A stretch of DNA of 64,000 nt from Streptacidiphilus jeojiense (GTDB taxonomy: Bacteria > Actinomycetota > Actinomycetes > Streptomycetales > Streptomycetaceae). The notes beneath the pieces are model-generated. The model worked only from the letters and a program-made list of their open reading frames with translations, searched no databases and was not told the DNA's origin. The position numbers and the translations under genes were made by a program. The stretch covers positions 1 to 64,000 of the forward strand of contig NZ_JOEH01000008.1 of assembly GCF_000719095.1 (NCBI RefSeq), in the 5' to 3' direction. Positions 9,516 through 16,565 of this stretch are shown one piece after another (positions within the stretch are counted from its first letter, which is position 1; every line of letters starts with the position of its first letter).

Positions 9516-9530
9516 GGGCCAAACGGGCCC
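9516..9530. promoter_or_regulatory. Candidate operator GGGCC-N5-GGCCC upstream of phosphoketolase
   Basis: GGGCCAAACGGGCCC is an exact inverted repeat with 5-bp arms, 109 bases upstream of the phosphoketolase start and within the 299-base gap 9408-9706 that also serves the divergent gene at 9707. GGGCC/GGCCC dyads are the type of site bound by DevR/OsdR-like hypoxia and dormancy regulators in streptomycetes, whose targets include central-metabolism genes; assignment here is inference, and short G/C dyads arise easily at this base composition. Nothing else in the gap looks like a gene. Confidence 0.3.
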
Positions 9531-9706
9531 ACTTCCGCGGTACGCCCCGCGGTCGCGCGCCGTTCGGCCCGCCGACCCCGCCCGTTCGGCCCATCCGCTG
9601 CCGCCGCCCTGCCGGCCCGTAGGGCCACCGGTGCCGCTGTCGGTGCCGGCCGATAGCGTTCCCTGTCATTGCCCGTGGTGGACGAGGACGCGAGGGAGGC
9701 CTTCTG

Positions 9707-11212
9707 ATGGACAGGCAGGAGCATGGTGATGTCGGTGCGGTCCTCGCGGCCGCCGCGGCGGTGCCCGTCACGGATGCGGAGCGTCGGCGCGAGACGGGCG
9801 AGCTCCTGGTGCACATGCTGGGCCATGGTCGCGGTGGCCAGCGGGTGGCGGTCGCCCGGGCCATCGTCGATCTCGCTCCGGAGCAGCGTGCGGCGGCGGT
9901 AGCAGGTCTGCTCGGGTTCGTCGCCGAGCCCGCGTCGGATCCACTGGTCGTGGCCAACGCCGCGGTCTGGTCGCAGGTCCCCGGCTGGGTCGGGTTGAGC
10001 AGCCGGATCGCGCTGGCGGTGCTGGACCCGGCGCAGGCAGGCTCTGCCCGCGCCGCCGCCCGGGCCTGCGACATCGTCTCCCTCGGCCAGCTGGCCGAGG
10101 AGTTCGCCGGGCTCGGCCCCGAGGAGTGCGATCTGGTGGGGAAGCGCCTGGCCGACGCGGTTGCGGGCGGGACGAATCCGGGCTGTCTGGCAGCCTGTCT
10201 GCTGTCGCTCGGGCCCACCCAGCACCGGCGCACCAGGGAGGCGCTGGACGGCGTGATCGCCCGGGGCACACCCATCGGCCTGCTCGCGCGGCCGCTCACG
10301 GACCTGCACCCGGATTTCGTGCCCCACGCGGTGGAGCTGGCCCTCGCGTCGCTGCCGTTGGACCCGAAGCAGTACCTCGCCCGGCAGCAGGACCCGGACC
10401 CGCAGGACATCGCCTCCGCGGTGCTCGCCGCCGGCGAGGAGTACCGGGACCAGGTGGGCAGCGCTCTGTGGCGGCTGGTACGGGATCCGTCGGCCAAACC
10501 CTCCTACCGCCGGCAGGCCGCCGGGCGGCTCGAACTGGTCGACAGGGCCGCCCGGGAACAGGCCGAGCGGTTCCTGCGGGACGCCGTGGTCAGCGACCCG
10601 GCAGCGGGCGATCCGCACCCGGTGCCGACCCCGCAGCGGGCGGCGGAGATCCGTGCCGCCGTCGCCGACGCATGGCGGCGCATCGACGGCTGGCTGCATG
10701 AGCATGCCCCCGCGGTCTCCGCCGGGCTCGGCGGCCCGGCGAGCCCGGACGAGATCACCGCCGTCGAACGAGACCTCGGCCTCGCCCTGCCCGTGGACTT
10801 CGCGGCCTCCTGCGCGGTCCACCGCAGCGTGGAAGTCAGCGGTGTGTTCTCCTACGTCTGCCACGGCGACATCGGCGAGTTGGCGAAGTGGCGTGACGAG
10901 TTGGCGGAGGAGGGAAGCAGCGGGTCGACCGACCCGGACGACGAGATCCGACGGGACCAGGAGTGGCGGCGCGGCTGGGTCCCCCTGGACCACGAGCCCG
11001 ACGGCTCCAGCGTCATCCTCGATCTGGACCCGGGCCCCGAGGGTGACGTGGGCCAGCTCATCTACGCCGACCAGGGCAGCATCGACGACGTCCGCGCGCG
11101 GAGCTGGCTCGATGTCCTGCTGGACTTCGCCGGGGAGTTGGACGCGGACCGCTACACCTATGACCCGGCCGAGTCCGCACTGCGCTACCGGGCCGGCCAC
11201 CGGACCAGGTGA
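9707..11212 (+). CDS. Helical-repeat protein with C-terminal SUKH (SMI1/KNR4) domain
   Basis: A 501-residue cytosolic protein preceded by GGGAGGCC. The first 300 or so residues are alpha-helical and alanine-rich, resembling HEAT/ARM-like repeats (for example RETGELLVHMLGHG, AAAVAGLLGFVAEP). The C-terminus (about 335-490) has the SMI1/KNR4 signature: ASPDEITAVERDLGLALPVDF, shown in part as AVERDLGLALP, then WVPLDHEPDGSSVILDLDPGPEG-type segments around WVPLDHEPDGS and VILDLDPGP, and GQLIYADQ. SUKH domains often act as immunity proteins against polymorphic toxins or as regulatory scaffolds. No toxin gene is adjacent, so an immunity role is only a possibility. Confidence 0.72.
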   Translation: MDRQEHGDVGAVLAAAAAVPVTDAERRRETGELLVHMLGHGRGGQRVAVARAIVDLAPEQRAAAVAGLLGFVAEPASDPLVVANAAVWSQVPGWVGLSSRIALAVLDPAQAGSARAAARACDIVSLGQLAEEFAGLGPEECDLVGKRLADAVAGGTNPGCLAACLLSLGPTQHRRTREALDGVIARGTPIGLLARPLTDLHPDFVPHAVELALASLPLDPKQYLARQQDPDPQDIASAVLAAGEEYRDQVGSALWRLVRDPSAKPSYRRQAAGRLELVDRAAREQAERFLRDAVVSDPAAGDPHPVPTPQRAAEIRAAVADAWRRIDGWLHEHAPAVSAGLGGPASPDEITAVERDLGLALPVDFAASCAVHRSVEVSGVFSYVCHGDIGELAKWRDELAEEGSSGSTDPDDEIRRDQEWRRGWVPLDHEPDGSSVILDLDPGPEGDVGQLIYADQGSIDDVRARSWLDVLLDFAGELDADRYTYDPAESALRYRAGHRTR

Positions 11213-11253
11213 CCGCACGTCACGACACGCCTGGCGGGACGGCCCCGGGAACC

Positions 11254-11286
11254 GCCGCGGCGGCGCAGAGGTTGCGCCGCCGCGGC
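11254..11286. terminator. Bidirectional terminator hairpin
   Basis: A perfect 14-bp stem, GCCGCGGCGGCGCA pairing with TGCGCCGCCGCGGC around the loop GAGGT, sits between the convergent genes ending at 11212 and 11311. There is no long T-run on either strand, as is usual for actinomycete terminators. Confidence 0.75.
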
Positions 11287-11310
11287 TCCCCGAGGGGTGG
11301 GACCGGGCCG

Positions 11311-12069
11311 CTATGACGCGGCGCTGCCCAGGTGCCTGGCGAGGAACCGGGCGGCGCTGTCGGCCTCGAAGCGGGGAAGTTCCTTGTGGCGGCCGGAGTT
11401 GGCGTGCAGGGACTTCTCCTTGGAGGCGAAGGCGTCGAAGAGGGCCAGCGCCTCCTCGCGGGTGATGTGCTCGTCGTCCCACTGCATGGCGAACTCGACC
11501 GGGACGGTGATCCTCGCGGCGTGCTCAGCCAGGACGTCGGGCCAGTGCTGCCCGAAGACCGCGGCGGTGATGCGCGGCTCGGAGGCTACGAACGGGATGC
11601 CGATCGCCGTCCCCATGTTGATGCCGAAGTAGCCGACCGGCCCGCCGGTGCCGATCTCCGGGAGCTCCTGGAGGGCGTCCAGGGTCGCTCGGTACTCGGG
11701 CACGGCGAGCTCCGCCAGGTGGGCGTTGTAGCGGACCACGATCGGGCCCTCCGGCTCGCCCGCCGCCCTGGCCCGGAACAGCTCGGCGACCTCGGCCTCG
11801 TCGTGCGCCGTACGCGGCCGGTCGCCGTGGCCGGGCGCGTCGAGGACGGCGACGTGGAAGCCGCAGCCGCTCACCAGCAGCTGTGCCCGGCCCGACATCG
11901 CCGGATGCTTCTTGTGGTTGCCTCCGCCGTGTCCCATCAGGACCAGCGGCGCACGGTCGGCCGCGCCGGAGGCAGGCGACCAGAGGACACCGGGGACCCC
12001 GTCCACGGTGAAGTCGCGCTCGACCATGCCGTTGAACGTGGATTCAGAAGTGATCGTCAGAGAGTACAT
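11311..12069 (-). CDS. Alpha/beta hydrolase-fold protein with Asn at nucleophile position
   Basis: 252 residues with the alpha/beta hydrolase layout: oxyanion region LVLMGHGGGNHKKHP (43-57), strand FHVAVLDAPGHGD (71-83), nucleophile elbow YFGINMGTA (147-155), acid segment MQWDDEHI, and final histidine in NSGRHKE. The elbow reads G-I-N151-M-G where active family members have G-x-S-x-G; the codon is AAC, one base from AGC. Other triad elements look kept, so the protein may use a different chemistry, bind without hydrolysing, or belong to a branch with a fixed Asn. Ribosome binding site GAAAGG precedes the ATG. A 17-codon reading frame with a better ribosome binding site lies 56 bases upstream. 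Confidence 0.78.
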   Translation of the reverse strand: MYSLTITSESTFNGMVERDFTVDGVPGVLWSPASGAADRAPLVLMGHGGGNHKKHPAMSGRAQLLVSGCGFHVAVLDAPGHGDRPRTAHDEAEVAELFRARAAGEPEGPIVVRYNAHLAELAVPEYRATLDALQELPEIGTGGPVGYFGINMGTAIGIPFVASEPRITAAVFGQHWPDVLAEHAARITVPVEFAMQWDDEHITREEALALFDAFASKEKSLHANSGRHKELPRFEADSAARFLARHLGSAAS

Positions 12070-12125
12070 GGGTGTTGCCTTTCGAGAGTGCCCGTGTTGT
12101 CAAGGCGCTCCCGGCGACACCTACG

Positions 12126-12179
12126 TCAGTGGCCGACCGTGACGGCAAGGGGGAGCACCCACAGCGATACAGCGTTCAT
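12126..12179 (-). CDS. Possible 17-residue leader peptide
   Basis: The frame MNAVSLWVLPLAVTVGH stops 56 bases before the hydrolase start and is preceded by a near-ideal CAGGAGGTGAGACCC site, better than that of the hydrolase itself. It is hydrophobic and too short to judge by codon use. It could be a translated upstream leader controlling the hydrolase, or a chance frame. No run of a single amino acid suggests classical attenuation. Confidence 0.3.
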   Translation of the reverse strand: MNAVSLWVLPLAVTVGH

Positions 12180-12375
12180 GGGTCTCACCTCCTGAGGCGG
12201 TGTCACGGTCAAGAGGAAGCTACCAGTCGAAGATCGTCCCGCCAACCCCTTTCCGCACGCGGACCGGCGACCGTCCACACCGTCGGCCTGGCAGAATCGG
12301 TCCCGTCGAGGTGATGGGGCAGCGCACGCTGCGGACCGTATCGAGGAGAACTCTGTGCCGCTGACCTAGGAGCCG

Positions 12376-13398
12376 TTGCGCCAGCTCGGATTCCTCACCA
12401 TCGGACTGTTCGACGGGAACGACCCCGGCCCGGGGCACGAGTCGACCCTGGAGATCATCCGGTTGGGCGAGCAACTGGGCTTCGACAGCGCCTGGGTGCG
12501 CCACCGTCACCTGCAGTACGGCATCTCCTCGCCGGTCGCCGTGCTGGCGGCGGCCTCCCAGCGCACCAGCCGCATCGAACTCGGCACCGCGGTGATCCCG
12601 CTGGGGTGGGAGAACCCGCTGCGGCTGGCCGAGGACCTGGCGACGGTCGACATCCTGTCAGGAGGCCGCCTCAACCCGGGTCTCAGCGTCGGCCCGCCCA
12701 GGCGACTGGACCAGGTGCAGGACGCGCTCTACCCCGGCACCGCCGATGCCGAGGACTTCGGCTACGACCGGATGCAGCGGCTGCTGGACTGCGTGCGCGG
12801 CGTGCCGGTCACCGGCTTCAGCGGTGTCGAGGGCTTCGAGGTGTTCTCCGACCGGGTCCAGCCGCACTCCCCCGGCCTGGGCCGGCGGATGTGGTACGGG
12901 GGCGCGAGCTCGCGCTCCGCCCGGTGGGCCGGTGAGCACGGGATGAACTTCCTGACCAGCAGCGTGGTCAAGGCGGAGTCGCCGGAGGCGCAGGAGGCGG
13001 GGACGGCGCCGGACTTCGCCGCGATCCAGCAGTCCCTCATCCGCACCTTCCGCGCGCACCACCCGGACGGCGACCGGGCCCGGGTCTCGCAGGGCCTGGT
13101 GGTCATCCCCGTCGACTCCGCCTCGGCGGAGCAGCGCGCAAAGTACCGGGCCTTAGCCGACAAGCGGATGCCACGGACCACGACCCCGCAGGGGCCTGGG
13201 CAACTGCTGTTCGCACCGGACCTGGTCGGCACCTCCGCCCAGATCGCCGAACAGCTCTACGCCCACGCCGCCTTCCGCGAGATCGACGAGGTCGCCTTCG
13301 CGCTCCCGTTCACCTTCGAGCACGAGGACTACGTCCAGATCCTCACCGACATCGCCACCCACCTCGGCCCGGCCCTCGGCTGGCGGCCCGGCGGCTGA
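12376..13398 (+). CDS. LLM-class flavin-dependent oxidoreductase
   Basis: Bacterial luciferase-like (F420- or FMN-dependent) oxidoreductase, 340 residues from TTG. Family features: N-terminal strand QLGFLTIGLFDGND, EIIRLGEQLGFDSAWVRHRHLQ (quoted in part: GEQLGFDSAWVRHRH), RIELGTAVIPLGWENPLRLAEDLATVD region with ELGTAVIPLGWENP, and LSGGRLNPGLSVGP. The start is unusual. The best ribosome binding site (GAGGAGA) serves a GTG at 12355, but codon 5 of that frame is TAG; the family-like sequence resumes right after it, and TTG at 12376 has AGGAG only three bases away. The protein may be made by reinitiation, or the TAG may be a mutation or base error. Substrate unknown. Confidence 0.82.
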   Translation: MRQLGFLTIGLFDGNDPGPGHESTLEIIRLGEQLGFDSAWVRHRHLQYGISSPVAVLAAASQRTSRIELGTAVIPLGWENPLRLAEDLATVDILSGGRLNPGLSVGPPRRLDQVQDALYPGTADAEDFGYDRMQRLLDCVRGVPVTGFSGVEGFEVFSDRVQPHSPGLGRRMWYGGASSRSARWAGEHGMNFLTSSVVKAESPEAQEAGTAPDFAAIQQSLIRTFRAHHPDGDRARVSQGLVVIPVDSASAEQRAKYRALADKRMPRTTTPQGPGQLLFAPDLVGTSAQIAEQLYAHAAFREIDEVAFALPFTFEHEDYVQILTDIATHLGPALGWRPGG

Positions 13399-13482
13399 CC
13401 CGTACACCGCGGCCCGTCAGGGCGAGGCGCACGGGTTCGGCCAACAGGGTGTTCCTGAGCACGGCAGCGCTCCACGTACCCG

Positions 13483-15420
13483 GTGGCGCACCTGCCGGGC
13501 CGGATCATCGCGTCCATGGAAACCCTTCCGTACTCCCCACCGGACCAGGACGTCCTGGCCGTGCTGCCGCCGAGCGACGCACTGGCGCGGGCGCACGCCG
13601 AGGCCGTCCGGCTCCGGGTGCCGCTGGCGGAGCAGCTGGCGGCCGAGGGTGCGGTCGGCCAGGAGGAGCTGGACCGGTTGCTCGCCGGGCACTGGGAGGT
13701 GCCGTACATCACTCTGCGGGAGTCGACGGCCGACCCGGTCCTGGTGAACGCGCAGCCCGCAGCCCGGCTGTGGCGGGAGGGCTGGATCCCGCTGTGGCGG
13801 TCCGCGGACGGCGGCGCGGTACGGGTCGGCTTCGTCGGCAGACCGGACCAGGAGCGTGTGCAGCAGGTGGCGCAGGTCGTGGGCGCCCCGGTGGAAGCAG
13901 CCGTGGTCAGTCAGGACGCCTTTCGTGAGGCCCTGCTGCGGTGCCACCGTGAAGAGTTGGTGGAGCTGGCGGTGTCCGGCCTGGCCCTCCGGGCCCCGCT
14001 CCAGTCGGCACAGCGGGTGCTGACCCGGGCTCAGCAGCTGCTGGCCGCAGGGCTGGTGGTGCTGATCGTGCTCGGTTTCCTCGCCGACTGGCGCTCGGCG
14101 CTGGCCACCGTCTTCGCGGTGGTCAACGTCGCCTTCCTGTTCAGCGTCGGGTTCAAGTTCCTGGTCTGCATGCGCGGTGCCGAGCGGGAGCGAGAGGAGC
14201 CGATCAGCGCCGCCGACCTGGACGCCCTGGACGAGGGCTCGCTGCCGGGCTTCACCGTACTGGTCCCGGTTTACCGAGAGGCCGGGATCGTCGGCCAACT
14301 GCTGTTGAATCTTGGGGAGTTGGATTGGCCTCGGGCCAAGCTCGAAGTGCTGGTGCTGCTGGAGGAGGACGACAGCGAAACCGTCGCAGCCGCCCGGGCC
14401 GCCCAACCACCCGCCTGGATGAAGCTGGTCGTGGTCCCGCAGTGCGAGCCCAGGACCAAGCCCAAGGCGTGCAACGTCGGTCTGTTCTTCGCCCGCGGCG
14501 ACTACCTGGTCATCTACGACGCCGAGGACCAGCCCGATCCGGACCAGCTGAAGAAGGCGCACCTGGCCTTCACCCGCGCCGACGGCGACACCGTCTGCGT
14601 CCAGGCCGCGCTCAACTACTGGAACGCCGAGGAGAACGCCCTCACCAGAATGTTCACCCTGGAGTACTCCTTCTGGTTCGACTACATGCTCCCCGGCTTG
14701 GACGACCTGCGGCTGCCCATCCCGCTGGGCGGAACCTCCAACCACTTCCGCACCGACGCGCTGCGCCGACTCGGCGGCTGGGACCCGTTCAACGTCACCG
14801 AGGACGCCGACCTGGGCGTCCGGGCGGCGGCCGAGGGCTGGCGGGTGAGCGTGGTGGGCTCCACCACCTACGAGGAGGCCAACCGGGCCTACGGCAACTG
14901 GATCCGGCAGCGCTCCCGCTGGGTGAAGGGCTACCTGCAGACGCTGCTGGTGCATCTGCGCGCACCGGTGCGGCTGACCCGGACCATCGGCCTGGGGCAG
15001 ACCCTGGCCTTCGTGCTGCTGATCGGCGGAACCCCGGCCGGCTTCCTGGCCGCACCGCCCCTGCTGCTGCTGTTCGTGTGCTCGCTGCTGGTGCCGACCA
15101 ATCGACTCATCGAGGTCCTTCCGGCCTGGCTGCTGGCGGTCTCGATGATCGACCTGGTCATCGGCAACACCGCGATGATCTACGTCGGAATGATGGGCGC
15201 CTTCCGCCGCCGACGCTACCGGCTGGTGCCCTGGGCCCTGCTCACCCCCCTGTACTGGTTGCTCCACTGCGCCGCGGCGTACAAGGCGCTGTGGCAACTG
15301 ATCACCCGTCCGCACTACTGGGAGAAGACCACCCATGGCCTCAGCACCGTCAGCCACCCCGGTCAGGGCCCGGACCTGGTCCCCGGGCCGCAGCCGGCAG
15401 TGGGCCTGGACCGGGGCTGA
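13483..15420 (+). CDS. Membrane GT2 glycosyltransferase with MshEN-like N-terminal domain
   Basis: A 645-residue polysaccharide-synthase-like enzyme. Residues about 30-165 resemble the N-terminal domain of type II secretion ATPases (MshEN/GspE-N): PLAEQLAAEGAVGQEELDRL, GHWEVPYITL, GWIPLWRSADGGAVRVGFV; members of that family can bind cyclic di-GMP. Two spans (about 185-230) precede a cytosolic GT2 domain with VLVPVYREAG, DAEDQPDPDQL (donor/metal Asp), TEDADLG (base) and QRSRWVKG (QxxRW), then four or so C-terminal spans. This is the cellulose/hyaluronan synthase layout. Alternative start ATG at 13516. The next gene overlaps by 86 bases. Product polymer unknown. Confidence 0.88.
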   Translation: MAHLPGRIIASMETLPYSPPDQDVLAVLPPSDALARAHAEAVRLRVPLAEQLAAEGAVGQEELDRLLAGHWEVPYITLRESTADPVLVNAQPAARLWREGWIPLWRSADGGAVRVGFVGRPDQERVQQVAQVVGAPVEAAVVSQDAFREALLRCHREELVELAVSGLALRAPLQSAQRVLTRAQQLLAAGLVVLIVLGFLADWRSALATVFAVVNVAFLFSVGFKFLVCMRGAEREREEPISAADLDALDEGSLPGFTVLVPVYREAGIVGQLLLNLGELDWPRAKLEVLVLLEEDDSETVAAARAAQPPAWMKLVVVPQCEPRTKPKACNVGLFFARGDYLVIYDAEDQPDPDQLKKAHLAFTRADGDTVCVQAALNYWNAEENALTRMFTLEYSFWFDYMLPGLDDLRLPIPLGGTSNHFRTDALRRLGGWDPFNVTEDADLGVRAAAEGWRVSVVGSTTYEEANRAYGNWIRQRSRWVKGYLQTLLVHLRAPVRLTRTIGLGQTLAFVLLIGGTPAGFLAAPPLLLLFVCSLLVPTNRLIEVLPAWLLAVSMIDLVIGNTAMIYVGMMGAFRRRRYRLVPWALLTPLYWLLHCAAAYKALWQLITRPHYWEKTTHGLSTVSHPGQGPDLVPGPQPAVGLDRG

Positions 15421-16534
15421 CTGGCCGTCAACCGCCGTCCGCCGCTGGGCACTGCGACTGGCGCTGGCGCTGCCGTTCGTTCTGTTCGCCTACTGGGTGC
15501 TGCACCTCGGCTACACCAGCAACCCGCGCGCCCTGCTCGAACAGCACGCCGCCGCGGTCCGCGCCGGCTGGCACGACCTCTCGGCGGCCCGGGTGGCCTA
15601 TCCGCCGCTCCTGACCGGACCGCTCGCGGTCCTCCCCGCCGGCTGGCGCCCGGCGGCGCAGAGCATCGTCGGCGCCCTCGCCGCGGGGACACTGCTCTCG
15701 GTCTACCTCGCCCGCCTGGTCGTGGCACAGCTCCCGATCACGCTGATCGTGCTGCTGTGCGCGGCTCTGCTCTGCAACACCTCGCTCTGGTACCTGGGCA
15801 CCCAGGACCTCTCGGGCATCACCTCGCTGCTCTTCCTCACCCTCGCCCTCGGCGGCTTCCTGCGCTTCGCCGCCTTCGCCGAGACCGAAGGCGGCTTCCA
15901 GGCCGGACTGTTCCTCGCCGTGGCCTTCGGCTGCGGGTCCATCGCCCTGGCCTACGCCCTCTCGCTGGTGATCGGCGCGCCGCTGCTCGCTGTCCGGCGC
16001 TTCCGGGCCGAGCCCGCGGCGATCCTCGCAACCGCGCTCGTGCTGGGCTTCCCGATCGCTGCGGCGGCACTGGGCTGGACCTTCACCGTGTGGCGCCTCG
16101 CCGGCCATCCGTTCGCCTGGCTGAGCAACAGCGGGAACGGCACCCCGTTCCACGTCCGTAGCGGCTCCAGCGTCGCTCTGCGCGACGCCGCCGCGTCCGT
16201 CCTCCACGCCCCGCTCTACCTGCTGGTCGCCGCCTGCATCCTGACCGGCGCGATCGGCACCGGGCACCGGCTGTTCGTCCGCGCGATGATCACCCTCGGC
16301 TTCTTCGTCCCGATCATCGTCCTCTTCCTCGGCGACTGGCTCGGCTTCATCTACTCCCCCATGACCAGCTTCCTGCTGCTCACCCTCCTCCCGGCCGCCA
16401 CCATCCCGGCCCGCCCGAGCCGCCCCCTGTGCCTGCTCCTCGGCACCGCCGCCGTCCTCCAGCCGATCATCGCGATCGTATGGCCGGTCGCGGGAGCAGC
16501 GACTGTCGACAACTGGATCCGGGCGATCTTCTGA
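15335..16534 (+). CDS. Polytopic membrane protein coupled to GT2 synthase
   Basis: 399 residues with about nine to ten hydrophobic spans from residue 40 onward (for example ALRLALALPFVLFAYWVL, ITLIVLLCAALLCN, AAVLQPIIAIVWPVAG), charged short loops and a 38-residue basic N-terminus. The ATG has GGAGAAG 8-14 bases upstream, inside the GT2 reading frame; the 86-base overlap implies tight translational coupling. The layout resembles glycosyltransferase-C-like or O-antigen-type membrane proteins, but I see no catalytic motif. Likely partner of the synthase in making or exporting a cell-surface glycan; this is inferred from overlap only. Confidence 0.75.
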   Translation: MASAPSATPVRARTWSPGRSRQWAWTGADWPSTAVRRWALRLALALPFVLFAYWVLHLGYTSNPRALLEQHAAAVRAGWHDLSAARVAYPPLLTGPLAVLPAGWRPAAQSIVGALAAGTLLSVYLARLVVAQLPITLIVLLCAALLCNTSLWYLGTQDLSGITSLLFLTLALGGFLRFAAFAETEGGFQAGLFLAVAFGCGSIALAYALSLVIGAPLLAVRRFRAEPAAILATALVLGFPIAAAALGWTFTVWRLAGHPFAWLSNSGNGTPFHVRSGSSVALRDAAASVLHAPLYLLVAACILTGAIGTGHRLFVRAMITLGFFVPIIVLFLGDWLGFIYSPMTSFLLLTLLPAATIPARPSRPLCLLLGTAAVLQPIIAIVWPVAGAATVDNWIRAIF

Positions 16535-16565
16535 CCCGCCCCGATCTGCCCCCCGTCTGCTCCGT

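Noticed and set aside
5937..9656. Very long rightward open frame of over 1200 codons opposite the Ppx and phosphoketolase genes.
   Set aside because: Antisense shadow caused by high GC at third positions; composition is His/Gln/Arg/Gly-rich without domains, while the minus-strand genes have full family motifs.
13417..15357. Leftward 646-codon frame opposite the GT2 synthase.
   Set aside because: Gln/His/Gly-rich antisense shadow; the plus strand carries a complete GT2 motif set.
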